64,000 bases of DNA from Labedella populi (GCF_004078655.1 NZ_RZNC01000001.1:186001-250000); one strand, 5' to 3'. Shown: positions 7,830 to 19,175, numbered from the stretch's first letter. Notes: generated by a model from the letters alone, not told the origin. Translations and numbers: made by a program.

Positions 7830-9269
7830 ATGGCAGACGACCAGCAGGACATCGCTCGACGGTGGCAGATGGTGCTCGACGCCCTCACCGCGGACGACCG
7901 CATCACGGCGCCCCTCCACGGCTTCCTCGGTCTCGTCGTTCCGAAGGGCGTCATGGGAGGGACCTTCTACCTCGAGGTTCCGAACGACTTCACCGCCGGC
8001 CAGCTGAACCAGCGGATGCGCGCACCGATCCTCGCGGCCCTCGCCGCGACCGAGCACGAGCACGGCGCTCACACGTTCGCCGTCGTGGTCAACCCGGAGA
8101 TCGTCGACAACGACCTGCAACCGGCTTTCGAGTCGAGCACACCGACCGCCGCGCCCACGGCGACCCCCGGTACCTACACGGAACAGACCGCCACGGTCAT
8201 GCCCACCACGGACCAGGTCCTGCCTGCTCGACAGAACGACACGCGTCTCAACGCAAAGTACTCCTTCGACAGTTTCGTCATCGGTCAGTCCAACCGCTTC
8301 GCCCATGCCGCGGCGGTCGCCGTCGCCGAAGCGCCGGCCAAGGCGTACAACCCGCTCTTCATCTACGGCGAGTCGGGGCTGGGCAAGACCCACCTCCTCC
8401 ATGCGATCGGCCACTACGCGATCTCCCTGTACCCGGGCATCCGCGTCCGTTACGTGTCGAGCGAGGAGTTCACGAACGATTTCATCAACTCGATCGCGAA
8501 CAACCGCGGGGCCGCATTCCAAGCGCGCTATCGGGACATCGACATCCTGCTGATCGATGACATCCAGTTCCTCCAGAACAAGGCCGAGACGCAAGAGGCC
8601 TTCTTCCACACGTTCAACACCCTGCACGACCACAACAAGCAGGTCGTCATCACCAGCGATCTCCCGCCGAAGCACCTCACGGGCTTCGAGGATCGGATGC
8701 GCTCCCGCTTCGAGTGGGGTCTCATCACCGACGTCCAGACACCCGACCTCGAGACCCGCATCGCGATCCTCCGGAAGAAGACGCAGAGCGAGCGGCTCCA
8801 GATCCCCGACGAGGTGCTCGAATTCATCGCCTCCAAGGTCTCCTCGAACATCCGCGAGTTGGAAGGCACGCTCATCCGTGTCACTGCGTTCGCGAGCCTC
8901 AACCGGACGCCCGTCGACATGGCCCTCGTCCAGACGGTGCTGAAGGACCTCATCACACTCGATGACGACAACGTCATCTCACCCGTCGACATCATCAACA
9001 CGACGGCCGCCTACTTCAAGCTCTCCGTCGAGGACCTGTACGGGTCGAGCCGTTCACAGGCCGTCGCCATCGCCCGCCAGATCGCCATGTACCTCTGTCG
9101 AGAGCTCACCAACCTCTCCCTCCCCAAGATCGGTCAGCTGTTCGGCAACCGCGACCACACCACCGTCATGTACGCGAACAAAAAGATCTCGGACCTCATG
9201 CAGGAACGTCGTTCCATCTACAACCAGGTCACGGAACTCACGAGCCGCATCAAGCAGGGGAACCGCTAG
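7830..9269 (+). CDS. dnaA: Chromosomal replication initiator protein DnaA
   Basis: A 479-residue AAA+ initiator that binds DnaA boxes, melts oriC and loads the helicase. Domain I occupies roughly residues 1-95 and a Thr/Pro-rich linker 95-140. The AAA+ core has Walker A GESGLGKTH at 180-188 and Walker B DILLIDDIQ at 238-246. The domain IV DNA-binding signature GNRDHTTVMY is at 439-448. The ATG at 7830 gives the standard start MADDQQDIARRWQ; the upstream extension of the open frame lacks similarity to the family. The Shine-Dalgarno is weak (GGGGG). It is flanked by DnaA boxes on both sides. Confidence 0.96.
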   Translation: MADDQQDIARRWQMVLDALTADDRITAPLHGFLGLVVPKGVMGGTFYLEVPNDFTAGQLNQRMRAPILAALAATEHEHGAHTFAVVVNPEIVDNDLQPAFESSTPTAAPTATPGTYTEQTATVMPTTDQVLPARQNDTRLNAKYSFDSFVIGQSNRFAHAAAVAVAEAPAKAYNPLFIYGESGLGKTHLLHAIGHYAISLYPGIRVRYVSSEEFTNDFINSIANNRGAAFQARYRDIDILLIDDIQFLQNKAETQEAFFHTFNTLHDHNKQVVITSDLPPKHLTGFEDRMRSRFEWGLITDVQTPDLETRIAILRKKTQSERLQIPDEVLEFIASKVSSNIRELEGTLIRVTAFASLNRTPVDMALVQTVLKDLITLDDDNVISPVDIINTTAAYFKLSVEDLYGSSRSQAVAIARQIAMYLCRELTNLSLPKIGQLFGNRDHTTVMYANKKISDLMQERRSIYNQVTELTSRIKQGNR

Positions 9270-9378
9270 GTCCTCCTCCGCGGTCGACCGGCATGCTCGC
9301 CGCGCCCGGGATCACATCACGCCGCGCATCGTGATCCGCGGGTCTTCGGCGCGCCCGCACGACCCCCTGACGCGTGTA

Positions 9379-9407
9379 TTGACAGCGCCCCGTGCCCTGG
9401 CCAGAAT
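9379..9407 (+). promoter_or_regulatory. Promoter-like element inside oriC
   Basis: TTGACA (9379-9384) and CAGAAT (9402-9407) are separated by 17 bp, the best housekeeping-sigma match I saw in this region. The predicted start falls just before the DnaA box at 9422. It could drive dnaN, about 370 bp downstream, or transcribe through the origin. Confidence 0.5.
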
Positions 9408-9421
9408 GCGACTCTGCACAG

Positions 9422-9430
9422 TGTGGATAA
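9422..9430 (-). promoter_or_regulatory. oriC DnaA box (TGTGGATAA)
   Basis: The exact reverse complement of TTATCCACA. A related 7-of-9 sequence follows two bases later at 9433-9441. Confidence 0.85.
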
Positions 9431-9601
9431 CCTGTGGAAACACAGTCCTTAAACAGGCCGCTTAATGTTGAAAGTGGCAACCGTCATGTGAACAACGCGT
9501 TTTCACGCGCTGAACGTGCAGGACCTGTTCGCCCCGAATCACACACCACTCACACAACTCACACCGGTGTAGTTCCCTACGCCCGACTGGTCGACGAGTA
9601 G

Positions 9602-9619
9602 TTATCCACATTCTCCACA
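9602..9619 (+). promoter_or_regulatory. Tandem oriC DnaA boxes
   Basis: TTATCCACA (exact) is directly followed by TTCTCCACA (one mismatch). The pair lies four bases before the AT-rich stretch, the arrangement expected for DnaA loading next to the unwinding element. Confidence 0.85.
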
Positions 9620-9623
9620 GGCG

Positions 9624-9650
9624 TTAAGACCTTTAAGAGTTAATTAATCT
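9624..9650. other. Putative DNA unwinding element
   Basis: A 27-bp stretch beginning TTAAGACCTTTAAGAG and ending TTAATTAATCT, strikingly AT-rich against roughly 65-70% GC surroundings, immediately after the tandem DnaA boxes. Confidence 0.65.
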
Positions 9651-9779
9651 CTCTCTCGGTCCGCCAACCTCGTGGTTCGTCTCGGGCACGGGCACAGCGC
9701 CTCGTCGCGGTCGTCGGGTTGCGCTGTCGCCCTGCGGATAGCATGGTGTCGTCTAGTGCCCAGAGGACAGAGGTGACAA

Positions 9780-10922
9780 GTGCGGTTCAGCGTCAATAGA
9801 GATGTGTTCAGCGAAGCGGTGTCCTTTGCGGTGAAGCTGCTTCCGCAACGCACGACACTTCCCATCCTGAGCGGCGTCCTCATCGAGTCCACCGCCGACG
9901 GGCTCACCCTCTCGAGCTTCGACTACGAGGTCTCCGCCCAGACCACGATCGCCGCCGACATCGCGGAGGAGGGGTCGATCCTCGTCTCGGGACGTCTCCT
10001 CGCCGACATCGCCTCCCGCCTCCCCAACGCTCCGGTCGAATTCAGCACGGACGACAACCGCATCTCGGTGACGTGCGGCTCCGCCCACTTCACGCTCCTC
10101 TCGATGCCGGTCGAGGAGTATCCGACCATCCCGCAGGTGACCGGAGAGCACGGCCTCGTTCCGGCCGAAGAGTTCGCCACCGCGATCGCGCAGGTCGCCG
10201 TCGCGGCATCGCGCGACGACGTCACCCCCGTCATCACCGGTGTGCAACTCGAGGTCACCGGTACGAAGATCAGCCTCGTCGCCACCGACCGTTACCGCGT
10301 CGCGGTGCGCGAGATCGAGTGGGACGGTGGCGCGGACGCGCCGTCGCTCACCGCACTCGTGCCGGCGCGCACTCTGCAGGAGGTCGGCAAGACCTTCGGA
10401 CACAGCGGCACGATCACCGTGTCGTTCACGAGCAAGGACGATCGCGAGATCATCGCCTTCTCCGCCGACAACAAGACCGTGACGTCCCTGCTCATCAAGG
10501 GATCCTTCCCCCCGGTGCGTCGTCTCTTCCCCGAGCAGGTCGACAACCACGCCGTCATCAACACGGCCGAACTCATCGAGTCGGTCCGCCGCGTGTCCCT
10601 CGTCCTCGAGCGCGAGGCCGCGCTCCGGTTCAGCTTCTCGATCGACGGACTCACCATGGAAGCCATCGGTTCCGAGCACGCGCAGGCCTCCGAGTCCATC
10701 GACGCTCTCCTCACCGGCGAGGACATCGTGCTGTCGTTGAAGCCCTCGTTCCTCATCGACGGCTTGAACGCCGTGCGGAGCGAGTTCGTCCGGTTCTCCT
10801 TCACCAAGTCGGAGAACACCAACAAGCCGGGCCCCATGTTGATCACGAGCCAGTCCTCGAAGGATCAGCCGGGCGCCGACAGCTTCAAATACCTGCTGCA
10901 GCCCAACCTGCTGCTGCGCTGA
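9780..10922 (+). CDS. dnaN: DNA polymerase III sliding clamp (beta subunit)
   Basis: A 380-residue protein forming the dimeric ring that tethers DNA polymerase III and other partners to DNA. It shows the family start MRFSVNRDVFSEAVSFAVKL and three repeated clamp domains. The third carries the partner-binding cleft and ends with a hydrophobic LLQPNLLLR tail near the usual MPMR-type C-terminus. A GTG start at 9780 follows a GAGGTGA Shine-Dalgarno. Transcription probably continues into gnd, which begins 14 bp after the stop. Confidence 0.95.
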   Translation: MRFSVNRDVFSEAVSFAVKLLPQRTTLPILSGVLIESTADGLTLSSFDYEVSAQTTIAADIAEEGSILVSGRLLADIASRLPNAPVEFSTDDNRISVTCGSAHFTLLSMPVEEYPTIPQVTGEHGLVPAEEFATAIAQVAVAASRDDVTPVITGVQLEVTGTKISLVATDRYRVAVREIEWDGGADAPSLTALVPARTLQEVGKTFGHSGTITVSFTSKDDREIIAFSADNKTVTSLLIKGSFPPVRRLFPEQVDNHAVINTAELIESVRRVSLVLEREAALRFSFSIDGLTMEAIGSEHAQASESIDALLTGEDIVLSLKPSFLIDGLNAVRSEFVRFSFTKSENTNKPGPMLITSQSSKDQPGADSFKYLLQPNLLLR

Positions 10923-10936
10923 GAGGAGCCATCGCC

Positions 10937-11836
10937 ATGAGCGATCTGCACATCGGTCTCGTCGGTCTCGGTCGGATGGGTGGCAACATGCGCACCCGGC
11001 TCCGCGCCGCCGGAGTCGAGGTCACGGGGTACGACCGCGACCCGAACGTCTCCGACGTGGCGACGGTCGCCGACCTCGTCGCCGCGTTGCCCGCACCACG
11101 CACCGTCTGGGTGATGGTTCCGGCCGGCCCGGTCACCGATTCTGTCGTCACCGAGCTCGGTGGTCTGCTCGAGGCCGGTGACCTCATCATCGACGGCGGC
11201 AACACCCGGTTCACCGATGACCTCCGCCGAGCCGAGTCGCTCGCGCTCTCCGGCATCGACTACATAGACGTCGGAGTCTCCGGCGGAGTGTGGGGCGCCG
11301 AGAACGGATACGGCCTCATGGTGGGCGGTCCCGCGGAACAGGTCGAGCGAGTGATGCCGGTCTTCGACGCTCTGCGTCCCGAGGGCCCCCGCGACGAGGG
11401 CTTCGTCCACGTCGGACCCGTCGGCGCCGGCCACTACGCCAAGATGGTGCACAACGGGATCGAGTACGCGCTCATGCAGGCGTATGCCGAGGGATACGAG
11501 CTCCTCGAGAAGCGCGACGACCTCATCACCGACGTCCCCGGAACCTTCAAGGCCTGGCAGCGCGGCACGGTGGTCCGGTCCTGGCTCCTCGAACTCCTCG
11601 TCCGCGCGCTCGAGCAGGACCCGGAGCTCGGCGACATCGAGGGCTACGTCGAGGACTCCGGCGAAGGGCGCTGGACGATCGAGGAGGCCATCGACAACGC
11701 GGTCCCCGTTCCCACGATCTCCGCATCGATCTTCGCGCGATTCGTGTCGCGACAGGAGGACTCGCCGGCGATGAAGGCCGTCGCGGCACTGCGCAACCAG
11801 TTCGGCGGTCACGCCGTGAAGAAGATCGACGACTGA
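10937..11836 (+). CDS. gnd: 6-phosphogluconate dehydrogenase (decarboxylating, short type)
   Basis: A 299-residue enzyme that oxidatively decarboxylates 6-phosphogluconate to ribulose-5-phosphate in the pentose phosphate pathway. The N-terminal Rossmann motif GLVGLGRMGGNM and the substrate motif DGGNTRFTDD are present. The signature DVGVSGGVWGAENGYGLMVGG is also present, followed by the helical domain with KMVHNGIEYALMQ. The roughly 300-residue form (GntZ/YqeC type) is commonly placed next to dnaN in actinobacteria and often prefers NAD+. The ATG at 10937 is preceded by GAGAGGAG. It lies between dnaN and the small LysR-like gene. Confidence 0.93.
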   Translation: MSDLHIGLVGLGRMGGNMRTRLRAAGVEVTGYDRDPNVSDVATVADLVAALPAPRTVWVMVPAGPVTDSVVTELGGLLEAGDLIIDGGNTRFTDDLRRAESLALSGIDYIDVGVSGGVWGAENGYGLMVGGPAEQVERVMPVFDALRPEGPRDEGFVHVGPVGAGHYAKMVHNGIEYALMQAYAEGYELLEKRDDLITDVPGTFKAWQRGTVVRSWLLELLVRALEQDPELGDIEGYVEDSGEGRWTIEEAIDNAVPVPTISASIFARFVSRQEDSPAMKAVAALRNQFGGHAVKKIDD

Positions 11837-11853
11837 CCTCCCGGTCGGTACTC

Positions 11854-12189
11854 GTGGAAACGGCAGACCTGCGGCACTTCCTCGCCGTCGCGGCGGAGGG
11901 GCACTACTCCCGAGCCGCCAACCGCGAGCACGTCTCGAGGGCGACGATCCAGTCGTCGATCGCCGCTCTCGAGACGGAACTCGGGCGCAATCTCGTGTCC
12001 GACGTCGAGGACGGGGTCGTCCTGACGGACGCCGGGACGGCGTTCGTCGAGGAGGCCGCGGCCCGCGTCGCCAAGGCCCCGACGCCGCCCGTGAATCGGG
12101 GGGGAAAGGCGAAGGCGTCGAAAGGCAAGGGGCGCGCACCCATCGTCAAGGGCGAGCCGAAGCCGTTCAAGAAACGACAGGGTCGCTGA
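11854..12189 (+). CDS. Small LysR-type helix-turn-helix protein without effector domain
   Basis: A 111-residue protein whose first half matches the LysR N-terminal winged helix-turn-helix. It runs from DLRHFLAVAAEGHYSRAA through SRATIQSSIAALETELG and an LTDAGTAFVEEA segment. The roughly 200-residue ligand-binding domain of LysR regulators is absent. Instead a Pro/Lys/Gly-rich basic tail ends KPFKKRQGR. I use the GTG at 11854, 18 bp after gnd. It could be a nucleoid-associated or DNA-binding accessory protein rather than a ligand-sensing regulator (inference). It lies inside the dnaN-gnd-recF stretch, so it is likely cotranscribed with replication genes. Confidence 0.75.
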   Translation: METADLRHFLAVAAEGHYSRAANREHVSRATIQSSIAALETELGRNLVSDVEDGVVLTDAGTAFVEEAAARVAKAPTPPVNRGGKAKASKGKGRAPIVKGEPKPFKKRQGR

Positions 12190-12259
12190 CCGCTCGTCCT
12201 TCCATCGCCGAGGCTCTCGCGACTCCGCCGTTGTCGCCGTCGGCGGCTATCGTTGCACG

Positions 12260-13438
12260 GTGATCGTTACGCACCTGAACCTCGGGGACTACCGCAATTA
12301 CGCGGCAGCCGACGTCCCGATGCATCCGGGCGCGAACCTCTTCGTCGGTCGTAACGGGCAAGGGAAGACGAACCTCGTCGAGGCCCTCGGCTATCTGTCG
12401 ACGCTCGGATCCCACCGGGTGTCGAGCGATCAGGCGCTCATCCGCGCCGGCGCCGACTCCGCCGTCATCCGCGCTCGACTGCGGCATGACGAGCGCGACT
12501 TGCTCGCCGAGGTTCAGATCAACCGCTCTTCGCCGAACCGGGCACAAGTGAATCGCTCCCAGATCAAGCCACGCGAGTTACCGCGGTACTTCTCGAGCGT
12601 GTTGTTCGCCCCGGAGGACCTCGGGATCGTCCGGGGCGATCCGTCCGCACGCCGGCGCTTCATCGATCAGCTCATCGTGCTGAGGTCTCCCCGCATGGCC
12701 GGAGTCCTGGGCGACTACGACCGTGTACTCAGGCAGCGCAACACGCTCTTGAAGTCGGCGCGGTCGACCGGCCTCAAGGAATCGCAACTGACGACGCTGG
12801 AGATCTGGGACGACAAGCTCGTCGCTCTCGGGAGCGAGATCATCGTCGTCCGCGCCGCGCTCGTCGCGGCGCTCGGAGCACCGGTGGCTTCGGCGTACTC
12901 CGCCGTCGTCGGCGAGGATCACCGCCCGACACTCGCTCCCGTGCTGTCGATCGGCGGCGTCGACGCGGAGGACCCCGACGACGGGGTACGTGGAGAGCAC
13001 ACCGTGAGACCGGCGGCCGTGATCCCGACGACGGCAGCGGAGGCCGCCGGACTGTTCCGCGCCGCACTCGCCAGTCGGCGGAGATCCGAGCTCGATCGCG
13101 GGCTCACCCTCGTCGGCCCGCACCGCGACGACGTCGCATTCGGGCTCAACGGGCTCCCGGTCAAGGGATACGCGAGTCATGGGGAGTCGTGGTCGTTCGC
13201 GCTCGCGCTCAAACTCGGCGCGGCGCAGCTGTTGCGGGCCGAGTCGTCCCTGGGCGACCCGGTCCTCATCCTCGACGACGTCTTCGCGGAGCTCGATCAG
13301 GGGCGTCGGAGCCGTCTGGCGGCGGCGATCGCCGGCTTCGAGCAGGTGCTCATCACGGCGGCGGTCCTCGACGACGTCCCGGACACCCTCACGGCGCACA
13401 CCGTCCACATCCGGGCCGGGGAGGTCGTCGATGAGTGA
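12260..13438 (+). CDS. recF: DNA replication and repair protein RecF
   Basis: A 392-residue ABC-type ATPase of the SMC family that loads RecA at gaps via RecOR. The Walker A motif GRNGQGKT is at residues 30-37. The ABC signature region (SHGESWSFALALKLG) and Walker B (DPVLILDDVFAELD) lie in the last 100 residues. A GTG start at 12260 gives the family-typical MIVTHLNLGDYRNY. The stop overlaps the next gene by 8 bases, implying translational coupling with the DciA-like protein, the standard actinobacterial arrangement. Confidence 0.95.
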   Translation: MIVTHLNLGDYRNYAAADVPMHPGANLFVGRNGQGKTNLVEALGYLSTLGSHRVSSDQALIRAGADSAVIRARLRHDERDLLAEVQINRSSPNRAQVNRSQIKPRELPRYFSSVLFAPEDLGIVRGDPSARRRFIDQLIVLRSPRMAGVLGDYDRVLRQRNTLLKSARSTGLKESQLTTLEIWDDKLVALGSEIIVVRAALVAALGAPVASAYSAVVGEDHRPTLAPVLSIGGVDAEDPDDGVRGEHTVRPAAVIPTTAAEAAGLFRAALASRRRSELDRGLTLVGPHRDDVAFGLNGLPVKGYASHGESWSFALALKLGAAQLLRAESSLGDPVLILDDVFAELDQGRRSRLAAAIAGFEQVLITAAVLDDVPDTLTAHTVHIRAGEVVDE

Positions 13439-13934
13439 AGCGAGCGACCGGGCAGGCGGGCTCTCCGAGGCGTCCCGCGTCTATCTGCGTTTCAAGGAGA
13501 TCTTCACGGGGACGCGATCACGACCCCAGCGCTCTCGGCGCTCGCGGGACGATGACGAGAGCGTGCCCTTCGGACACGGACGCGACCCGAAGGGACTCGG
13601 AGACATCGTCGGAGCACTCACCGCCGACCTCGGTTGGGACTCCCCACTCGCCCAGTCCGAACTCATGAGTCGCTGGACGGAGCTCGCCGGAGAGGAGACC
13701 GCGAAGCACTCGGCCCCGGTCGGCATCGAGAAGGGACTGCTGACGGTCCAGTGCGAATCGACGGCGTGGGCGACGCAGCTCCGTCTCATGCGCACGGAGA
13801 TCATGACGCACATCACGACGCGGTTCCCCCAGGCCGGCATCTCGAACATCCGTTTTCTCGGGCCAGACGTCCCATCCTGGAAACGCGGCCCCAGATCGGT
13901 CCAGGGGCGCGGCGTACGCGATACCTACGGTTGA
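13431..13934 (+). CDS. DUF721/DciA-family protein
   Basis: A 167-residue protein with a charged variable N-terminus (Arg/Asp-rich, residues about 25-50) and a C-terminal DUF721 domain. The domain contains the DLGWDSPLAQSELMSRWTEL-type segment and the conserved VQCESTAWATQLRLM motif. DUF721 proteins resemble DciA, the replicative-helicase operator of bacteria lacking DnaC. Its place between recF and gyrB is the usual actinobacterial one. The start at 13431 overlaps recF by 8 bp. Function in this organism is inferred from family and context only. Confidence 0.88.
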   Translation: MSEASDRAGGLSEASRVYLRFKEIFTGTRSRPQRSRRSRDDDESVPFGHGRDPKGLGDIVGALTADLGWDSPLAQSELMSRWTELAGEETAKHSAPVGIEKGLLTVQCESTAWATQLRLMRTEIMTHITTRFPQAGISNIRFLGPDVPSWKRGPRSVQGRGVRDTYG

Positions 13935-13988
13935 CCCGACAAAACAGGTCACCGGGCGAAGAAAAGCGCCTCAGACGGGCGAATAAGC

Positions 13989-14017
13989 CACGGTGCAACA
14001 CCGTGATTTGGTAGAAT
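13989..14017 (+). promoter_or_regulatory. Possible gyrB promoter with internal dyad
   Basis: TAGAAT at 14012-14017 resembles a -10 element, 38 bp upstream of the gyrB ATG. A short perfect dyad (CACGGT-5-ACCGTG, 13989-14005) lies where the spacer and -35 would be. No good -35 is visible, so the promoter call is weak. Confidence 0.35.
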
Positions 14018-14055
14018 GGAGACCATCCCATCCACGGTTTGGAGTCCAATTCCAT

Positions 14056-16068
<2,013 letters not shown>

Positions 16069-16087
16069 CAGCACGGACACGGTCTCT

Positions 16088-16147
16088 CCCTTCGACAAGC
16101 TCAGGGACCGGAAGGACGGCGGCCCACGGTCGCTGAGCTTGTCGAAG
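16088..16147. repeat. Dispersed inverted repeat, copy 1 (gyrB-gyrA gap)
   Basis: Two arms containing CTTCGACAAGCTCAG and its complement CTGAGCTTGTCGAAG (16088-16110 and 16127-16147) flank a 16-bp spacer in the gyrB-gyrA gap. The same arms occur at 40564-40635 in the opposite order. I recall similar CCCTTCGACAAGCTCAGGG-type palindromes as frequent intergenic repeats in Micrococcales genomes, but could not count them here. Confidence 0.8.
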
Positions 16148-16169
16148 CGACGACGGCAGGAAGAGAAAC

Positions 16170-18761
16170 ATGGCAGACGACGACATCACCCCCGACGAGA
16201 CGGTGCCCGAGACGGGCGTCGGACCGCACGGCAGGATCGACCAGGTCGACCTGCAGCTCGAGATGCAGCGCTCGTACCTCGACTACGCGATGAGCGTCAT
16301 CGTCGGTCGTGCGCTCCCCGAGGTGCGCGACGGGCTCAAGCCCGTGCACCGCCGCGTGATCTACGCGATGTACGACGGCGGTTACCGTCCGGACAAGGCC
16401 TTCTCCAAGTGCGCTCGTGTCGTCGGTGACGTCATGGGGCAGTTCCACCCGCACGGCGACTCGGCGATCTACGACGCGCTCGTGCGTCTCGTGCAGCCGT
16501 GGAGCCTCCGGTACCCGCTCGCGCTCGGTCAGGGGAACTTCGGTTCGCCCGGCAACGACGGGGCCGCGGCACCGCGGTACACCGAGACGAAGATGGCACC
16601 CCTGGCTCTCGAGATGGTGCGGGACATCGACGAGGACACCGTCGACTTCGGCGACAACTACGACGGCCGCACGCAGGAGCCGCTCGTCCTGCCGAGCCGC
16701 TTCCCGAACCTCCTCGTGAACGGTTCGGTCGGCATCGCGGTCGGCATGGCCACGAACATCCCGCCGCACAACCTGCGCGAGGTGTCCGAGGGCGCCCTCT
16801 GGTACCTCGCCAACCCCGAGGCGCCGCGTGAGGAGCTGCTCGCGGCGCTCATGCAGCGCATCAAGGGGCCGGACTTCCCCACGGGCGCTCAGATCCTCGG
16901 GACCAAGGGCATCCACGACGCGTACATGACCGGTCGGGGGTCGATCACGATGCGCGCCGTCGTGAGCGTCGAGGAGATCCAGGGCCGCACGTCCCTCGTC
17001 GTGACGGAGTTGCCGTACCAGGTCAACCCGGACAACCTCGCGATCAAGATCGCCGACCTCGTGAAGGACGGCAAGGTCTCGGGCATCGCGGACATCAACG
17101 ACGAGACCTCCGGTCGTACCGGCCAGCGCCTCGTCATCACGCTCAAGCGTGACGCGGTCCCGAAGGTCGTGCTCAACAACCTCTACAAGCACACGCAGCT
17201 GCAGGAGAACTTCGGCGCGAACATGCTCGCGATCGTCGACGGCGTGCCGCGGACCCTCGCGCTCGACGGCTTCATCTCCGCGTGGGTCGACCACCAGATC
17301 GAGGTCATCGTCCGGCGGACGCAGTTCCGGCTCAACAAGGCGGAGGCCGACGCACACATCCAGCGCGGTTACGTCCTCGCGCTCGACGCCCTCGACGAGG
17401 TCATCGCCCTCATCCGTCGCTCGCCCGACGTGGAGGAGGCCCGCACCGGACTCATGGAGCTTCTGGGCGTCGACCAGCTCCAGGCCGACGCGATCCTCGC
17501 GATGCAGCTCCGTCGCCTCGCGGCGCTCGAGCGCCAGAAGATCATCGACCGCCTGGCCGAGCTCGAACTCGAGATCGCCGAGTACAAGGCGATCCTCGCG
17601 AGCCCGGAGCGCCAGCGCACCATCGTCTCCGACGAACTCACCGAGATCGTCGAGCGCTTCGGCGACGAGCGCCGCACGGAGATCATGTTCGGCTTCGACG
17701 GCGACATGTCGATGGAGGACTTGATCCCCGAGGAGGAGATGGTCGTCTCCGTCACCCGCGGCGGCTACATCAAGCGCACCCGGAGCGACAACTACCGCCA
17801 GCAGCACCGCGGCGGCAAGGGAGTGAAGGGCGCGCAGCTGCGCGCCGACGACGTCGTCGAGCACTTCTTCGTGACGACGACGCACCATTGGCTCCTCTTC
17901 TTCACGGACAAGGGCCGCGTCTACCGCGCGAAGGCGTACGAGGTGCAGGAAGCGGGCCGCGACGCGAAGGGCCAGCACGTCGCCAACCTGCTCGCGATGC
18001 AGCCCGACGAGCAGATCGCCCAGATCCTCGACATCCCCGACTACGAGGCCGCGAAGTACCTCGTGCTCGCGACGCGCAACGGTCTCGTGAAGAAGACGAC
18101 GCTGACCGAGTACGACACGAACCGCTCCGGCGGCATCATCGCGATCAACCTGCGGGAGGGTGACGAACTCGTCTCGGCGCTGCTCGTGGAGGAGGACAGC
18201 GACATGCTGCTCGTCTCGCGGCACGGCATGTCGATCCGTTTCACGGCGAACGACGAGACGCTCCGTCCCATGGGTCGCTCGACGTCCGGAGTGATCGGAA
18301 TGCACTTCCGTGGCGACGACACGTTGCTGTCGGCGTCGGTCCTCCCGGCCGATGGTGCGGCCGCGTCGGTCTTCGTCGTGACCGAGGGCGGGTACGCGAA
18401 GCGCACCGCCGTCGACCAATACCGGCTCCAGGGTCGAGGCGGAATCGGCATCAAGGTGGCGAGACTGAGCGAGGATCGCGGGGTCCTCGCCGGGGCTCTC
18501 ATCGCCGGTGAGGACGACGAGGTGCTTGTGGTTCTTGCCAGCGGCAAGGTGGTACGCTCTGCCGTGGCCGAGGTCCCCACCAAGGGACGTGACACGATGG
18601 GCGTGGTCTTCGCCCGTTTCGCGGACGACGACCGCATCATCGCTCTGGCGAAGAACAGCGACAGGAACCTCACTGCAGAAGCGGTAGCGGAACCCGACGC
18701 GTCCGGAACGACTGACCCGAGCGCCCCGAGCGTGGACGAACAGCAGGAAGAGCAGGCATGA
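16170..18761 (+). CDS. gyrA: DNA gyrase subunit A
   Basis: An 863-residue breakage-reunion subunit of gyrase. The catalytic tyrosine is Y137 in AAPRYTE. The quinolone-resistance-determining region reads [11 protein letters not shown] at residues 95-105, with S98 and D102 at the positions of E. coli S83 and D87, that is, the unmutated susceptible-type pair. A coiled-coil tower follows. The C-terminal beta-pinwheel begins near the GyrA-box-like HRGGKGVKG, and an acidic Glu/Asp-rich tail ends the protein. The last four bases overlap the next start codon (ATGA). A dispersed repeat separates it from gyrB. Confidence 0.96.
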   Translation: MADDDITPDETVPETGVGPHGRIDQVDLQLEMQRSYLDYAMSVIVGRALPEVRDGLKPVHRRVIYAMYDGGYRPDKAFSKCARVVGDVMGQFHPHGDSAIYDALVRLVQPWSLRYPLALGQGNFGSPGNDGAAAPRYTETKMAPLALEMVRDIDEDTVDFGDNYDGRTQEPLVLPSRFPNLLVNGSVGIAVGMATNIPPHNLREVSEGALWYLANPEAPREELLAALMQRIKGPDFPTGAQILGTKGIHDAYMTGRGSITMRAVVSVEEIQGRTSLVVTELPYQVNPDNLAIKIADLVKDGKVSGIADINDETSGRTGQRLVITLKRDAVPKVVLNNLYKHTQLQENFGANMLAIVDGVPRTLALDGFISAWVDHQIEVIVRRTQFRLNKAEADAHIQRGYVLALDALDEVIALIRRSPDVEEARTGLMELLGVDQLQADAILAMQLRRLAALERQKIIDRLAELELEIAEYKAILASPERQRTIVSDELTEIVERFGDERRTEIMFGFDGDMSMEDLIPEEEMVVSVTRGGYIKRTRSDNYRQQHRGGKGVKGAQLRADDVVEHFFVTTTHHWLLFFTDKGRVYRAKAYEVQEAGRDAKGQHVANLLAMQPDEQIAQILDIPDYEAAKYLVLATRNGLVKKTTLTEYDTNRSGGIIAINLREGDELVSALLVEEDSDMLLVSRHGMSIRFTANDETLRPMGRSTSGVIGMHFRGDDTLLSASVLPADGAAASVFVVTEGGYAKRTAVDQYRLQGRGGIGIKVARLSEDRGVLAGALIAGEDDEVLVVLASGKVVRSAVAEVPTKGRDTMGVVFARFADDDRIIALAKNSDRNLTAEAVAEPDASGTTDPSAPSVDEQQEEQA

Positions 18762-19162
18762 GCACCGTCGCAGACAAACTCGCGAAGAAGTCGGCCAAGA
18801 AGCCGTCGAGCAAGCAGGTCCGCCTGAAGCTCGTGTACGTCGACTTCTGGTCGGCGGTGAAGCTGTCGTTCCTCCTCGCGATCGCGGTCGCGATCATCAC
18901 GATCGTCGCCGCATTCCTCATCTACACCGTCGTCGAGCGCACGGGTGTCCTCGACAGCATCAACGGCCTGTACCAGGCCGTCGCCGGTGAGGGCGAGGAC
19001 CTCACGGCCCTCTTCGGGCTCAACCGCATCATGGGCTTCGCGCTCGTCGCCGCGGTACTCAACCTCATCGTGGTCACGGCGCTCGGTGCTCTGAGTGCCG
19101 CGCTCTACAACATGAGCGTCAAGATCACGGGCGGCGTGCTCGTCGGTTTCACCAACAACTGA
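18758..19162 (+). CDS. DUF3566 transmembrane protein
   Basis: A 134-residue membrane protein with a basic N-terminus (lysine-rich, residues 1-25) and two strong transmembrane segments. The first is at about 43-65 ([20 protein letters not shown]). The second is at about 90-115 ([26 protein letters not shown]). DUF3566 genes lie directly after gyrA in most actinobacteria; the role is unproven. ATGA overlap with gyrA indicates translational coupling. A hairpin terminator follows 13 bp after the stop. Confidence 0.9.
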   Translation: MSTVADKLAKKSAKKPSSKQVRLKLVYVDFWSAVKLSFLLAIAVAIITIVAAFLIYTVVERTGVLDSINGLYQAVAGEGEDLTALFGLNRIMGFALVAAVLNLIVVTALGALSAALYNMSVKITGGVLVGFTNN

Positions 19163-19175
19163 CGCACCCGCGAAC

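Larger units (their letters stand above)
9270..9779. other. oriC: Replication origin oriC (dnaA-dnaN intergenic region)
   Basis: A 510-bp gap in the canonical actinobacterial oriC location. Visible elements are an exact DnaA box in minus orientation at 9422-9430 and a weaker copy at 9433-9441 (7 of 9). An exact plus-orientation box lies at 9602-9610, abutting an 8-of-9 copy at 9611-9619. An AT-rich stretch at 9624-9650 follows the boxes directly. A TTGACA/CAGAAT promoter-like pair lies at 9379-9407. The number of strong boxes is low compared with Streptomyces or Mycobacterium origins, so weaker boxes probably contribute (inference). Confidence 0.88.

Noticed and set aside
16101-18419. 772-codon open frame antisense to gyrA
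   Set aside because: The same GC-driven shadow; repetitive Arg/Asp/Val composition and no recognisable domain.
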